Assembly: GCA_029379385.1 (NCBI GenBank) | Contig: CM055606.1 | Coordinates: 17,013,142-17,077,141, forward strand | DNA from: Quillaja saponaria | Lineage: Eukaryota > Streptophyta > Magnoliopsida > Fabales > Quillajaceae | DNA: 64,000 nt | Direction: 5' to 3' | Shown here: piece by piece, positions 1-16,800 of the stretch | Position numbering within the stretch: position 1 is the stretch's first letter | Layout of the letters: each line of letters opens with the position of its first letter | The notes under the pieces: model-generated | Databases searched by the model: none | Told to the model about the DNA's origin: nothing | Seen by the model: only the letters and a program-made list of their open reading frames with translations | Position numbers and translations under genes: made by a program

Positions 1-830
1 AAAAGAGAGTAAGAATTTAGTAATTTATTTTTTCAATTTATAATCAAGTTTCATACTAATAAGGTTTGACCTAAGTATAAAAGTATAATATTCTCTATTA
101 TCTATACTATTATAAAAGTTAATCACATAATAACTATTAAATAGTAATCTCTTACTTCTTGTAGCTTTCTTTACTTCTCTCCCATCCTTTAAGTATAAAT
201 ATTTTTTATCAAATTAAATTAATTAAATTAAAATACATATATACAAAATGCACAAGTATGCTTGTAGACCACTAGTTTTCACAAATGAAATGTTGGCATT
301 CCAATTCCATTAATGCATCACTTAAAACTTAGGATAATGTTAATTTGCTCTATTTTAACGGTTAATGAATAATAATTTTTAAAATTTTATACATATTTAT
401 ATTTAAAATTTCAAAGTTTAGAATATGATTTTAATTTAATTTTAATATTTCTAAAAAACACTTAAATGATATAAATTAATGTTTTAATCAAATATATATA
501 TATATTGATTGACACAGAAATCCCTTGATTTATTTATTTTTTGTTTGAAGTAGTACAATGCTGATTTGACGGGAGTGTTTTCATATTCTTTTTGGTAATT
601 TTGAGAAATAATCAATTATTTTATCAAATACTTACATAACTTTGAATGAATATTTTACATATTGTAAGTAATTCTTACTAACAAAGTATAAAATTTTATT
701 ATAATTAAATAAGTAAAATATGTAATAATTTAATTATTAATTTTATACAAAAACATAGAGGTAATACAAGGTAATTTGAAATAAACAACAATACACCACA
801 TGAGATATGCCCATGAAAGTTCGATATGAG

Positions 831-868
831 AGGGAAGGGAAGGGAAGGGAAGGGAATGGGGAGGGGAA
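831..868 (+). repeat. (GGGAA)n microsatellite, G-quadruplex-capable
   Basis: Five or more GGG runs separated by AA loops, followed by GGGG runs. The plus strand therefore meets the usual four-G-run pattern for an intramolecular G-quadruplex. It stands out because the surrounding sequence is very AT-rich. Confidence 0.7.
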
Positions 869-1491
869 TTATTTTTTAGTCACCAATAATAAATTAATCC
901 ACTGAGAAATGGTCAAATGAATTGTAAATTATATTTCCATTCGAATGGGACTTATAAAATCGACAATAAAATTCAAAATTTGGGGAATACTAGATTTTCT
1001 TCCACTAAATGGATAGAAACTAGCTGTTACAAAATAATTTTGAAAAAAAAAAAACTAATTTTATCTTCAAAATATCAAAATGTCATATTTTATTTTATTT
1101 CACAAATGAATTATAAATACTTTTTTTTTTACATTTCCATTTTGTTTTTTTTTTTTTAGTCTTAGTAGCAATATATTTTACTCAATTTGTTTAATTTTAT
1201 ATTATTTTAAATAAAATATCAAAACAAAATTTACACAAATACAAATAAATTTTCATATTGAATAAAATAGGCTTGAATTGTTTCTTTATTTTATATCATG
1301 ATCTGAATTCTAAATAAAAACTTGTATGAATTTAAAAGATAAATTCAGGCATTTGTAAAACAAAAAACTAAACAACTAATATATAAATTTAGTTTTCTTA
1401 ATTTATATTATATAATATCTTTTGAAATTTTTTACTAGTATTTAATTGATATTGTCAACCTAAAACATTTAAAAAAATATAATGGTAAAAA

Positions 1492-1858
1492 TGGTAAGAA
1501 AATATTTTATTTTAATATTTGAGACTTATTTGAGCAAAAATATTAAATTATGATTTATTTTTAAGTCTTGTAAAGCCAAGACTTATGACTTTTTGGTGGT
1601 ATTATACATATTTTTCTCTTTTTTCCTTTTTTTTTTTTTTTTTTGATTTTAGTCAAGACTTATGACTTTTTCTTTTCTCTTTATGATATCACTAAGAAAT
1701 ACTAGTTTACTTATATATGTAAAAAAATACAAAGGCGAAAAATAGTAAGAACATATTTTATTTTAATATTCAAGACTTAATTGAATGAAAATATTAAATT
1801 ATGACTTAATAGTCTTGTAAAGTCAAGACTTGTGACTTTTTAGTAGTATTATAAATTT
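1492..1858. repeat. Diverged tandem direct repeat, two copies
   Basis: The stretch at about 1492-1608, containing AGTCTTGTAAAGCCAAGACT, recurs at about 1741-1858 as AGTCTTGTAAAGTCAAGACT with the same flanking order, giving a period near 249 bp. Each copy also contains a short inverted pair (AGTCTTG/CAAGACT). No coding content is seen. Confidence 0.6.
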
Positions 1859-3204
1859 TATTTTTTTTCTTTAAAATATTACTAAGAAATACTATTTACT
1901 TATATATGTATAAACTATTTTCATTTCTATTTTATTAGATAGAATAAATTTAAACTAAAAAAATAAATTTAACATAATGAATTGCTAAAAAAATAAAAAT
2001 AAATAGAGACCAATATAAAAAAGGTACATATTTAGAACTTATTTAAAAATGATAAAAATTTAAAATAGAACAATTTGATACTTTGAAGAAAAATCAGGAG
2101 TTTTTTGTATTTTCTTGAAATTATTTTTTAATACTGTTGAGATGAGAGTGTATTTTATTCTATAATGAATTACTATTATTTGAATTTTTGAAGATGAGAA
2201 TAAAATCTCCATAAATTTTTTAGTGAATGTAGATAGTTTGTTTATCTTTCACAAAATAAAATTTTGATTAGTCGTAGTGCGTGTAAGCATGCTCGGACAT
2301 ACTTGATGGCTAAATAAAAAATAATTATTTAAATTTTTTTAATTTTAATTACTTTTTGTTTACTAAGTGCTCACAGTACACCTATTAGAATTTCTTATGA
2401 TTCAGTTTATATTTTGTATAAAATTAAATAGTATAATTTTGTACAATTTATTTAAGAGTTTTAAAAAGCAATAAATATGATTTTTAAAATTAAAACTTTC
2501 TAAAATTAATAATTTATACATTAAATAACAATGAAATCATTATTAACTATTATAATAAAAGTAACAAGTGTCCTAAGAGCACTTTTTAGAAAAACCTTTT
2601 ATTTAATAGTATCAATCCTATAATTTACTATCATTCTCTTTTTTATTAGACAATTATATAAAAAATAATTTATATTATCATGTTGTATCAAATATTTAGT
2701 TAGATGATTTTTGTTTTTTAATAAACACTCTTAAGATACTTGTTAAAATATAATAAATATAAAATTTAACATATTTTAAAAATAATTATTTTTTGAACAA
2801 CACAAATTTGTTTTTGGATAAAAACACTAATTATGATCCACTAACTACAATTTATACATATACATATATTTCCCTTATCAAATATGAAGACATATTACAT
2901 AAATAGTATTTTTGTAGTGAGAAACCAAATTGATTGAAGGCCGAAAAAAAAGGACCCCAAATTGATTAACTGCCTAACGTCCGTGTGACGTTGATCGTTA
3001 GGTGGGGCCTCACTCCCTCTGGACCAATCAATGGGAATACTAACGGAATATTCGTCGTCCGCATGCTGTTCACCGTAAGCACTCAACCAATTAACTAATT
3101 GCAAAATTGTCACCTTGCACACGACTTGCCGTTAGAAGATAATAAACGCACGCCGTTTATTAACCATATCCTTATCATCATCATCCGACGTGGAATTATG
3201 ATTT

Positions 3205-3220
3205 TCACGAGAATAAATAC
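3205..3220 (+). promoter_or_regulatory. TATA-like element of the malate dehydrogenase gene
   Basis: GAATAAATACTGGG lies about 140 bp before the MDH start codon, so transcription would begin near 3240 and leave a 5'UTR of roughly 110 nt. A CCAAT motif occurs near 3024. Position and motif only. Confidence 0.35.
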
Positions 3221-3354
3221 TGGGCCTCTATCTTCCTTGTCACGAAGTTCTTGTTCTTTTAACCTTTATAGTTTCTTCACACTTCACAGGGACAGCTTCA
3301 TTATTTTTCTCGATCACGCTTCGTTCTCATCGCTTTCTTCTTTGATCAGAACCA

Positions 3355-6514
<3,160 letters not shown>

Positions 6515-7040
6515 TAAAGCTCTTGCCAAACATCATTCCAAGTCTCTCTCATAGAGGTTGCTACAGTTTTGAATAATGCCATTATTAAGATCTAGAAGAA
6601 TTGTTAATGATGGAGATGCTGATTTCTTTCGAAATTACCTGTGTTGCAGCATCTATTTCTGTATGTTATATTGACTTTTGGTTCCTGCTTATGGTTTTGG
6701 TACCATAAACTGCCAATCTCAATGGGATGTCAGACTAATTTCATACTGTCATTGTTGTCACTATCTTTTTGCCTTCAATAGCTTTGATCGTCTCGGAGTT
6801 TTTAGCATTATTAGTTTATTGTTCGAGAGTTCTTTCCGCTACTAAAAAATTCAGCATAATAATTTGTTTTAAGCGGATGCCGGATCACCACTTCCTTTCT
6901 ACCATGCACAACATAGGTTGTTGTAAATGGGGTTGAAACTTAAGCATGCCATCGCAATTATATGGGAGCTTCTGTAAAATTACTAGATATACTTTTTTGG
7001 TGGCTAGATACGTGTCAAGTTGAATTCTGTAGCTTTTACC
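6515..7040 (+). other. MDH 3'UTR and downstream spacer
   Basis: Moderately AT-rich, non-repetitive sequence follows the MDH stop codon. It probably contains the 3'UTR over the first 200-300 bases. No canonical AATAAA is obvious close to the stop and no open frame is convincing. Confidence 0.4.
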
Positions 7041-7803
7041 TTTAGGATATGTTTGGAACAAATCTATCCAAGAATTCAATTCAATTCATTTCATTTCAAT
7101 TCAATTGAATTCAATTTAAATTCTATTTAAGTGTTTGAAACAAATCTTTGTATTAAAAGAATTAAATTGAATTGATTTCAATTATGTTGTTTGGATTATA
7201 AATATCAATGATAGAATTCAATTTAATTTAATATTTTGACATTGTTGCTCTTATGTTTACTTAACTACTTATGTTATTCCCTCTTATTTTTCTCTCTCCT
7301 GATCTGATTTATCTAAATTTTTATGGACAATGTAATCAAAAAAATTAAATTTTCATATAAAGAACATAGGACAACAAGCAATAAAAATAAAAAATTCAGT
7401 CATAAAATATAGCATAATATATAATATGGAATTGTTGGCCATGAAGCCTTTTGGATGAGACGAGCCCAACTAGCTAGATTGGTGGAAGAGAAGAGGGGTG
7501 GGACTTTGTAGGGGTCATTATGTCACCACTTATGTACAGTGGTTGCAATGGAGCCAAGGTAAAAAATAAACAAATTCAAGGACAAATTTGTCTAAAAAAG
7601 TTTTAATTATCTAATTGAATTGAATTTTTTTTTAAATCAGACAAAATTTGATAAGAATTCAAAATTAAAAAAAAGTTATAAATGAGATTTACAATGAATT
7701 GAATTCTCTTTTATTATGCATTCCAAACATAATAATTTAGTTAAATTTATTTACAACTGAATTGAATTTCATTAACAAAAAATTGTTTCAAACACACTCT
7801 TAG
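7041..7803. mobile_element. MITE-like non-autonomous DNA element
   Basis: The left end reads GATATGTTTGGAACAA and the right end, reverse-complemented, reads GAGTGTGTTTGAAACAA, giving imperfect terminal inverted repeats about 760 bp apart. The interior is rich in AATTCAATT words and has no coding frame. A similar GTGTTTGGAAC terminus is seen in the element at 38.5-38.9 kb. The ends suggest a hAT-type miniature element, but I could not define a target duplication, so the exact borders are approximate. Confidence 0.5.
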
Positions 7804-8990
7804 AGATTCAGTTGACTCTTGCACTAAGAGTTAATTGCTATAGAGTTGAAGTTGCTGCTTGTCGTCGACTTGCATTGAGGGAACTGAATACTTATTGTGG
7901 GCATTATTATCATAGAAAATAATTCTGTTATTAGTACGGCTTACAGAATCCTTCCTGAACTAACGTCGTCCTCAAGCATTCATCAAAGTACACATGGATT
8001 TAGGTAAAATTACAGCTATAGTTATATATAAACTCAAATTTTAGTTTTGCTTTGATTATTCAACACTAAACTTAGGTGCAAAGTTATGGGAGATATAATT
8101 GGCAATGGATCGGATTGGACCATTCCGTCCGAGTGTATCATTTCATTTGATCCCAAGAAGTATGAATAGATTTGGTCTACAATAATTTTGATTAATGACT
8201 CGCTTCATAAAAAGAAATGCTAAATTTTAAAGGACTCAAGTAGTCTAGATTAAAATTTTATTTTAAATGAGTTTTAAATTAATAATTTTAGTATCATTTT
8301 TATCTTTACTTTTTTACTTTTGGCTTTAAGTTTAAAATATTAATTAAGTAGAATATATTTTTGTCAAAAAACACATTATTTAATAATTAGTAGAAGAATA
8401 ATTTTTTTAAAAATAAATGAGATTTCCATCACCTGTTTAATATTTTTTTTTAAAATAAAAAATTAAATTATCTTCACAAGTAAATTGAGATTCATATGCA
8501 CTTAGTCATTATTAATTTTCTTATAAAATGAATCTAGATTTATTTATTTGTAATTTTAATCATAAAAAAATATAGTAATTTGGATTGAATTTAACAATAA
8601 CATTTTTTTAAATGATTTTTAAAAAAAATATAAAACAGATAATGAGATCTTTTTTATTAATTTTAAATTTTCTTATTCTTTCATTAATGATTATATAATG
8701 ATTTTTTTCTTATTTTATATTATGTGATTTTTTAAGAAGGAAAGATAAAAGTGAAACAAAAAATTTCAATTTAAAATTGAAGATTTATTTAATTTTTTAA
8801 AGTAAAAATTGTATAAAATATAAATTTATTATAAGATTTATTTTAAAGTGAATTATACATTACCCAACTCAACTGAGATCTACCTTCAATTCTATTTAAT
8901 TATATTTCAACAATCTATTTCTCTAACCTGTTACCTAGTAATTAAAAAATAGAGTAATTATATTTTGGCCTCTAAATTTGTATGAAATTT
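7804..8990. other. AT-rich intergenic spacer
   Basis: No gene is supported. A short word GGCAATGGATCGGATTGGAC at about 8101 resembles GGCAATGGATCAGATCGGAC at about 55737, so a fragment of a dispersed repeat family is likely here. Confidence 0.5.
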
Positions 8991-9182
8991 CTTCAAATAG
9001 AACATTTTGATAATTGCCAATTTGGGTGGGGGAAGAACCCCAGGTGGTGCACGGTGGATGGTGGAGGAGGATAAATTGAAGCTGTTGAGGCTAAGCATGG
9101 AGAAAAGGTTCGTGGGTTCCATTGAATCTTGGAGCTCATCTGGGTTCTGCGCATCATTGGGTTCTTAATTCTGATCACCCAT
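8991..9182 (-). pseudogene. Broken 5' end of an unrecognised protein-coding gene
   Basis: Read on the minus strand from an ATG at 9182, the frame has a stop at codon 6 (TAA, 9165-9167). After it the frame stays open for about 55 codons with protein-like text such as NPDELQDSMEPTNLFSMLSL. A TATATATAAACCCC box lies upstream at about 9294-9306 (minus sense), followed by a pyrimidine-rich leader, as expected for a real plant promoter. The composition is clearly less AT-rich than the surroundings. No family was recognised. It could be a truncated duplicate, an exon of a gene with undetected introns, or chance. Confidence 0.3.
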
Positions 9183-12100
9183 TATTGAGGAAGCTTTCTC
9201 TCTCTTTTGGTTGGTTGGTTTGTTTCTCTGAGCAAATTTGTTTCTTCTGAGAATGTAAACTGGTAGAGTGAGCAACCATTGAGCAGAGGAGGGGTTTATA
9301 TATATGTGCCAACATTTGTATGGACGGATTAGAATTAGAAGAGAATAGAAGAGGGCTGTCCTGCCTTTACATTCTCCTCTGCCTTAACTTCCGATTTCGA
9401 CTCCTAGAAAAGAACCCAGATTCACAAAAGCTCAAATTAAAGAAATAGAGGCTTAGACTTGCATCAAATCTGATATTAAATTAACTAAACCAAAAAACCC
9501 ATATTCACAAAATCTCAAATTAGCAGCATCTCTTCCAAATTTCTTGAATTGAAGTTCTCGTGTAAAGATGAATCGATCCCAGAAAAACTTGTTTTCAAGG
9601 TCTCATTCTCGACTCTAAAGCCAAGAATTGTTGATTTGATCAGTTCAGTTTCTGTTCTTTGGCTACTTAATTACTTTGTTTGCTTTACACTTGGTTAAAA
9701 TGTCAGGATTTAGTATCCAATAAACAAGATTGAGGATTGTTAACTCACTTTATTTGAAAGGTCTAAGTCTCACTTTTCATCGAGAGTGTGGGGACGAAGG
9801 AGACTAAAATTCACATTCTTTATGTACTTAAATCTAAACCATCCACGACTTTCTGGATTTACAATTTTGTTGTTTTTCCAATTAAAGTTAAGAAAGGAAA
9901 GAAAGAAAAGATGAACACAGTAAAGTGGTTTTGAGTGTTGACTTGAAATATGTGAGCAAAGGCGTCAGCAATGTCCATAAAATATTGAAGAAGGACTTGA
10001 GCTGCAGACTTGCGGAACTGCCAGATAGAGTACGGGCATCTTTCTTAGGGCGACGAGGGGGGACGTCTCTTGTTTTTATTCAACCTATTGTTGTCTCCTT
10101 GTCTTGCTTTGACTGATAGACAATTGTAAGAGAAATTAGATCATGGACCAAGTGAAATTTGAAAGTAAAAATGAAAAAGTAAGAATGATACCTCATATTT
10201 TGACAGAGAATATTACGTCTACGTCATTATTTTATATTGAAAGAATTCTAACGCTCCTATATTAAGTCAAATTAAGATTTTTGTTAAGAATAATTACGAT
10301 TATACGTATAAACGTAAATTTATCTTAACTAAAAACGGTCAAAAAAATTTAAACTCTAACATCTTAATTATAAATTTATGTAGTAATCAACTTTCATCGA
10401 AATACTATTTTCAGCAATTCATTATTTCAAATCCAATTATGCTGGGCTAGCTAGTGTTTTGTTCAGGCCGTTGTTTCGATTAATTCACTACAAGGACATA
10501 TTTTCTCAATCACCAAACACCACAGTCATTAGTCCATAAAGTTTTTATTATTGAATTAAACAAAAGATACACCTCATCAATTTAGATATTGAAAGTTTGT
10601 GAAACTTTTTGGTATATACACTATCTTATTCGAATGGTATATATATTTATGAAGATCTGAAGAAGCAGAATGCTAAATTTGGTTGTACAACTCATGTGCC
10701 ATATAGCAATTGGATGAACAAACTAAAAAATCTGAAAGCTTTGGTTCGTGCAAGTGGAATATAATTTTTTTAATTGTCATTGGATTCAAATGATGTGGGC
10801 GCCCCTTTGGCTTATGGTCTTCTTTTGACGTCCGTTTTTGTTCTTTCATGACAGAAAATGATAAAAAAAAGTCAGTAAAAGCATACATGTATTGAATTAT
10901 GCTTTTCTTGACCATAAACTTGTCCACCATGAGAGAAAATCAGTCTAAATCAAATAAATGTATAAAGAAATATTAATTAATTCTACAGTAATATTACATC
11001 CATATACATCTTTTCACAATTTTTGACTCAATTAATGTGGATTCTTGAACTTTCTAAATAACAAAAAAAAAAATAAGTATCACTGGACTAAGATGTCACT
11101 GATTACGTAAATAAATTCATGAGAATTAATAATAAATTTTGGAGAAGTGAATTATAAATTTTTATCTTACATAAGTTATCCTATTATTAGTCATTTATAA
11201 GAAATTTATTATTAATTTTAATGAATTTATCTATGTGTGAGAAAGTGATCGTGAGAGAATAATATGTGCATGTAAACTCTTAATCCAACTATTAATTTTA
11301 TAAGGAAATGCATCAAAATACCAACTTTGTAAATTAGATTTCAGTCTCAATAGAATGTTTAGATTTAGATTTCATCTCAATAGAATGTTTTGATTTAGTG
11401 AGTAATTTGTTACAAAAATTTTATTTGAATTTTAAACATAGTAAATTTGAAGGATCATGCGTTAAAGAATGTTAGAGATATTTAATTTTTAAGTTTTCAA
11501 ATCTTAAAATAGTTTTTATGTAGTTAATAATTAGACAAACAACTTACAAATAATGAAAAAACTAATCATAAATCTAATTCCAATATTTTCTAACTTAACA
11601 ACCAATTAAACTAATTAGACATCATTGAAAAAAATTAACGATGATAAAAATAATTTAAATCTGGGTCACGACATAAATAATTGTGCATATTAACATAAGA
11701 TTAAAGAGTGTATCAATTTAAATAATTGTGCAAGAATTAATTCTTATTCTAATTTAATATGCACAATCAAAGTTAGGGTCTCACTTTTAACATTCTAGCT
11801 AGTATTTCTAATATAAACATAGAATATATATAGGCTTATCTACTGTTTTGATTCTTCAGAATTATATCAATTTTAGTTTAGTTCTCAAAGAATTTTTTCA
11901 GTTAATTTTATATTTCAAGATTCAAAATTTTTCAATCAATTTCTATTATTCTATTTAAATGTTATGAATTAACGAAATAACTATATTTGACACAAAGATA
12001 AAATGTATATAAGTTATTCTTATATTTTACAAAACTTTTTTAGTCATTTTATTGTTAAACTATGTTAAATTAATGTATTTATGCATAGCATGAGAATGAG

Positions 12101-12409
12101 ATAATATAACCTTGATTGAAAAATTTAGAATCTTGAAAATAAAATTAACTAAAAACTTTATTAAATGACTAAATTATAAATTGAAGAAGCTAAAATAGTA
12201 GTTAAGCCTATGTAGTCTTTATCTCCCTTCATATAAGCAAGACCTTTTTTTCAATTTTCATATACATATCTTTTTGACTTAGGGGGTGACAATTTTGCAC
12301 CTATAATAGAAATTCATGTCAGATTTTCTGTCCCGTCATAACGGTCCATTGCAATCAACCAACGTATTCAAAATTCCCCGCCACGTAAATAATATTATTT
12401 GGCTTATAA
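9183..12409. other. Intergenic spacer
   Basis: The first 700 bases are less AT-rich and probably contain the promoter/leader of the broken fragment at 9.1 kb. The remainder is AT-rich with a small tandem duplication at about 11335-11400 (TCTCAATAGAATGTTT twice). Short open frames at 9.9-10.1 and 10.7-10.9 kb have no recognisable features. Confidence 0.5.
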
Positions 12410-13660
12410 TTAGAAAACAAAGGAAGCAGCTGAATCTTCAGCTTTTATGTATAGATTGAACCAAAAATCCATGCCATCATCTAAGTTTGAACTATAAGCA
12501 TTGCCCGGTTTCGCAGTTTCGACCAAATCAAATGGGAATGATTGATCAAATTTGGATGCCATGGTGGAATTTGAACTTTCACTTTGTAATGGTACTTCTT
12601 CTGTCCAGAAACTTTCATCTATCTCAGGCAGTAGTACTATTTCCTCAAGGCCATTGATAATATCCATTTGGCTATAATTTGTTTGATCTCCAAGTGTGTT
12701 TGATGAGAAAGTACCAGTAGAAGATGTACATGCTGGACTCCCCAAATTGTTTGATTCTGATTGCATTCTGACATTGAAATTGGAGCTGGAATCAGATTCA
12801 GTAATATTTAGTTTTCGTTTTCTTTTGGCATCTGAATTGGGCTGGTTTTGTTTAAGCCTCTTCTTCAAGTGGGTGTGCCACACATTTTTTATTTCATTGT
12901 CAGTTCTCCCTGGTAACTTTGCTGCCATTGCAGACCACCTAAAACAAATACAAGCAGCAAATGTTTTATTTTGGTATCACACGTTTGATATAAAACATGT
13001 GATAAAAGATAAATGTTTAATTTACATCAGCATATTTTCTGTAAAACATGTGATAAAATATACATGTTTAATTTATTGTAAAAATGTTAACGGTGTTAAT
13101 TTGAGAGAAGATAATAGAATGGAATTGACCGTAACAAAATTTTAGAATGGACTTTACAGTAAAAATTGGATACATGTGATTAATTTTGGAAAAATTATAT
13201 ATAGAATTTGAAGTTTGAATAAATTAATGGTACCTGTTTCCCATCAATTCATGAAGCTCAATGACAATTTCTTCTTCTTCTCTTGTAAAGTTTCCTCTCT
13301 TGATATCTGGCCTTAAATAGTTAACCCAACGGAGTCTGCAGCTCTTGCCACATCTTAGTAAACCTAAAAATGATATTAAAGATTTCAGTTTTGAGAGACA
13401 ATATTCCGAAACAGAAAGGAAGCAAAGCTTAATGCAAGGCATGTGGTTTCTTTGGCTTTGTCAAAGATTTTCAGTGTAATCTCTAATTATTATATGGAGA
13501 AAAACCCATATGTGGTTTTGTAAGTACCTGCTTGTTTAGGGAGAGCACGCCAATTGCCATGGCCATGTTCTTGGATAAAGGATGTCAAAATCTGATCTTC
13601 TTCAGGAGTCCATGGACCTTTCTTCAATCCCATCTTTTCACAGCAAGGAGCTCTCACCAT
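12410..13660 (-). CDS. R2R3-MYB transcription factor, subgroup 2 (MYB13/14/15-like)
   Basis: DNA-binding transcription factor acting in the nucleus. Minus-strand exons are 13660-13528, 13363-13234 and 12938-12410, giving 263 residues. The start [20 protein letters not shown] is typical of the family; an upstream in-frame ATG would add ten atypical residues and is rejected. R2 covers about residues 14-62 (tryptophans in [22 protein letters not shown]) and R3 about 67-114 ([28 protein letters not shown]). Both introns are at the standard R2R3 positions. The C-terminal half has the acidic motif IDESFWTEE and a terminal [11 protein letters not shown] segment, which match the subgroup 2 pattern known for regulators of cold, lignin, phytoalexin or defence responses. 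Met replaces the usual Ile in WSAIAA. The subgroup is assigned by motif. Target genes are not deducible here. Confidence 0.92.
12985..13080. repeat. Short tandem duplication inside MYB intron 2
   Basis: TAAAACATGTGATAAAA occurs at about 12990 and again at about 13041, each followed by an ATGTTTAATTTA word, so the period is near 52 bp. It lies wholly within the second intron and no function is implied. Confidence 0.6.
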
Positions 13661-13786
13661 GTTTTGGCTATGGAAGTACTTAATTAGCAACTAGCTACTA
13701 CTTACTAGTTGTTTCACTCTCTTAATTTCTTTGTCTCTGTCTTCCAATTGTGGAATCCTTGTTACTCATTCCAATTCCAAAGGTTG

Positions 13787-13796
13787 GCTATTTATC
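13787..13796 (-). promoter_or_regulatory. TATA-like box of the MYB gene
   Basis: On the minus strand GATAAATAGC lies about 130 bp before the MYB start codon, giving a leader of about 100 nt. Assigned by motif and position. Confidence 0.4.
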
Positions 13797-13829
13797 ATGG
13801 ATATTAGGAGATAGAATTGAATAGTCAAT

Positions 13830-16800
13830 ACAAGAAAAGGAAAGCTAGCAATATTGACTAATATTCAAATGACCATCAACAAGCAACTTCTTGGAAGTAT
13901 GCAGGATTACACACACTCTCTCTCTAATGTACATGCTCGAAAAAGGAAGAAAAAGAAAAATTAAAAAACGACTCACTGAACAATGGATTAAAAACATTAT
14001 TACTAATGACTAATTATATATATATATATCTTCAAGAAGTTGGCATTAGTGCTGGAATTGAGGGGAGTGAGATCAAGTCTAGTATGAAATACTCGAACTC
14101 AGTTCGAATTAAAAAAAAAAATGACAAATTAAAGAGTGAATTACATAAATTAGTATAATGACTAATTATTGATAGAGTTAACTCAAGTTGATAGAAATAT
14201 CCTATTTCTTATTAAGCAATTCTACTCGTTGCACTTATTCTTGATAAGGAATGAACTACTCTTGTTATGTAATAACTTAATTAAGACAGGTTATATATGT
14301 CATACATCAACAATTTTGTTGGTAAAATAGTAGATTTTTTAAAGCATGTTTTGTATTCTACACATTGCATATTGAATAAGATTGGTTTAATAGAGTTATA
14401 GATTATAGAGAGGAAAGAGAATTAATTATTTCTATCTCGTTGTGTAACTCAAATTGAATTCATTGGATTTCCCTTAAAAAAGTTATTGAAAAAAAAGTGA
14501 TAGTGTTATAGATTTTCAAAAAATTGTCACACATAATGAGTGATTACTAAAAAGGCGGCCATAATAAGATAAAAATATTATAAATTAAAAGACTAATTAC
14601 GAAGAATACAAGAGAAAAGTACACCGCCAATAATTAAATTATTATAAATTAAGTACTCAATGACGCAAATGGTTGAAGTTCTGAAGTAGCAGCCAAATTA
14701 CGTTTGACTAGGAAACCATTTTTAATTTTAATTAGTCATAATTAATAGTACGTAACATTTACTTGTCGCTTTAACTTATTATATTATAATTAATAATGAT
14801 AAAAAAATTATTAAAAATAGACCACATGCTTATATTGGATTTTTAGTTTTTATCAATGTCTTCCAATATATAATTGATTCGATTATGTGAAAATATAATA
14901 ATAAATTAATTAAAACAGTGACACGAAAACTAATCATTTACAATTTGAACACGTTTTTGATTTTCAAAACATTATTGATATTAAATCAAACTTCAATATG
15001 CCATGCCAAATTAATTCTTATATATGGAAATAAAGAATGATAAAAGAATAAATGTAGTAAGAGATAGCAAGTGATTAGTTCACAAATTTTGACTAATAAA
15101 CTATTTTATAATTTAATTAAGGAAAAAAAAAAAACAAAGAGAGATAAAAGAATATGAATTAATTAAATATACTTATTACGTAATTCTTATATGTGGAAAT
15201 AAAGAATGATAAAAGAATAAATGTAGTAAGAGATAGCAAGTGATTAGTTCACAAATTTTGACTGATAAACTATTTTATAAAAATAAAAAAAATAAAAACA
15301 ACAAATCACGTGCTTTGATTAAGAATAACATGAAATAAGATCACTGATTTTTTGATATAAAAAAATAGGAGCACAACATTTATTATTGCTATATGGCATG
15401 ACCAGCGACGGAGTCAGGAATTGAAATCAGTTTGTCAAATAATTTTATTCACACTCATAGATTGGGGAATATGATTACAAGTTTATTTATGTAATAATGG
15501 TCTTATTATTAATTTTTGGATTGATTCAATAAAAGAGTAAGATATATATTTGTATAATAATATTATAAATAATAAACGAAGTAAATATTTAACAAAATTA
15601 TTTTACTGTATTCAGTTAAAATCATCTAATTTAAATTATCAATGTCAAATATCTGAATTCAATCTTATTGCTCTAATATTTACCACCATAACTTTTCCAT
15701 AGCTACTCCTTTTAGGCCGTTCATGCTCTAGAAGCAAATTTTTATGTTGTTTTAATAATTTTTCGTTGATTTATCTTTTGTTTTAATTATTTTAGGGTTT
15801 TACATTTTGTTTATATAATTGTTCATGTTTGAATTTGATTACGTAAAAAGAGAGAATATAATGTTGATATGGGGACATTTGCATCTTTTCCTAAAATATG
15901 TGACGTTTACTGAAACTTACCAATATTACTTTTACTTTCTTTTTAATCGATCTCAACATTTACCCCACTTATCAATTTGAGATTACTTTAAAAAATATTT
16001 CTATACAATAAATAATCTCAAAAAAAAATTTAGAAAATCAAATTCATGATCAATACCATGTGTCATAACACCATAGACCCCTGCTGACATATTTATATTA
16101 TAATTGATATGTAAGCTGGTTACCAGAGGAGTTTTTAATAATTTTGTTGTAAATTTTATTAAATAGGGTTGTTATAATTTTTTATTTTATCAACCGATCA
16201 TTTTGTGTTAATTTAAAACTAGTCGTTGGAATACAGCCATTGAGATTTAACGGTTGAAGACTAATTCTCGGAGTTATAAACTTTTGATTTGTGGCTAACA
16301 ATTTTTGTACATTGGAGAAATAATTATTTGCTTATGACAATAAATTTCTTAGTAGTTACTTAGTGAAAATGACATATACATTATCGAGAAAGAAAGAAAT
16401 GTAAAAATTGAACTTTTTTTATTTCGTAGAAGTAGTTACACATTTTAAGAGAAATTTCTAGATTTCTTATTACCAAACTGCTTAGTAATAAGTTCGAATA
16501 ACAACTTCAAATCCGTGATAAATAAAATTCCTTTTCTAGTATGAGTTATGACCGTTGAGGCTCTCCTATATACGAAGGGTAGTTAGTGACCCGAATCAAA
16601 ACAAAACATTCCAAATAGCCCTTTCATTCATTAATAGAATATTATTTTCTTTTGCTAGTTTTGCAATTCAATTCTTGCTAAAGAAGTGACGTGGTTAAAT
16701 GTTGTGGTTCTCAATTTTATGTGTAGAGATCGAATTTCATAATTTATTTATGAAAGGTTGACCCATCAATACTCTTTGCACCTTGTACATCATTCGGGAA

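Larger units (their letters stand above)
1..3200. other. AT-rich intergenic spacer
   Basis: No credible gene is visible. The sequence is dominated by A/T runs, and the short open frames are low-complexity. It holds a GGGAA microsatellite and a diverged direct repeat, listed separately. The last 200 bases become less AT-rich and form the promoter of the malate dehydrogenase gene. Confidence 0.7.

Noticed and set aside
9925..10116. Plus-strand 63-codon frame (DLKYVSKGVSNVHKILKKDL)
   Set aside because: It begins at GTG rather than ATG, has no recognisable domain, and no promoter or splice context supports it.
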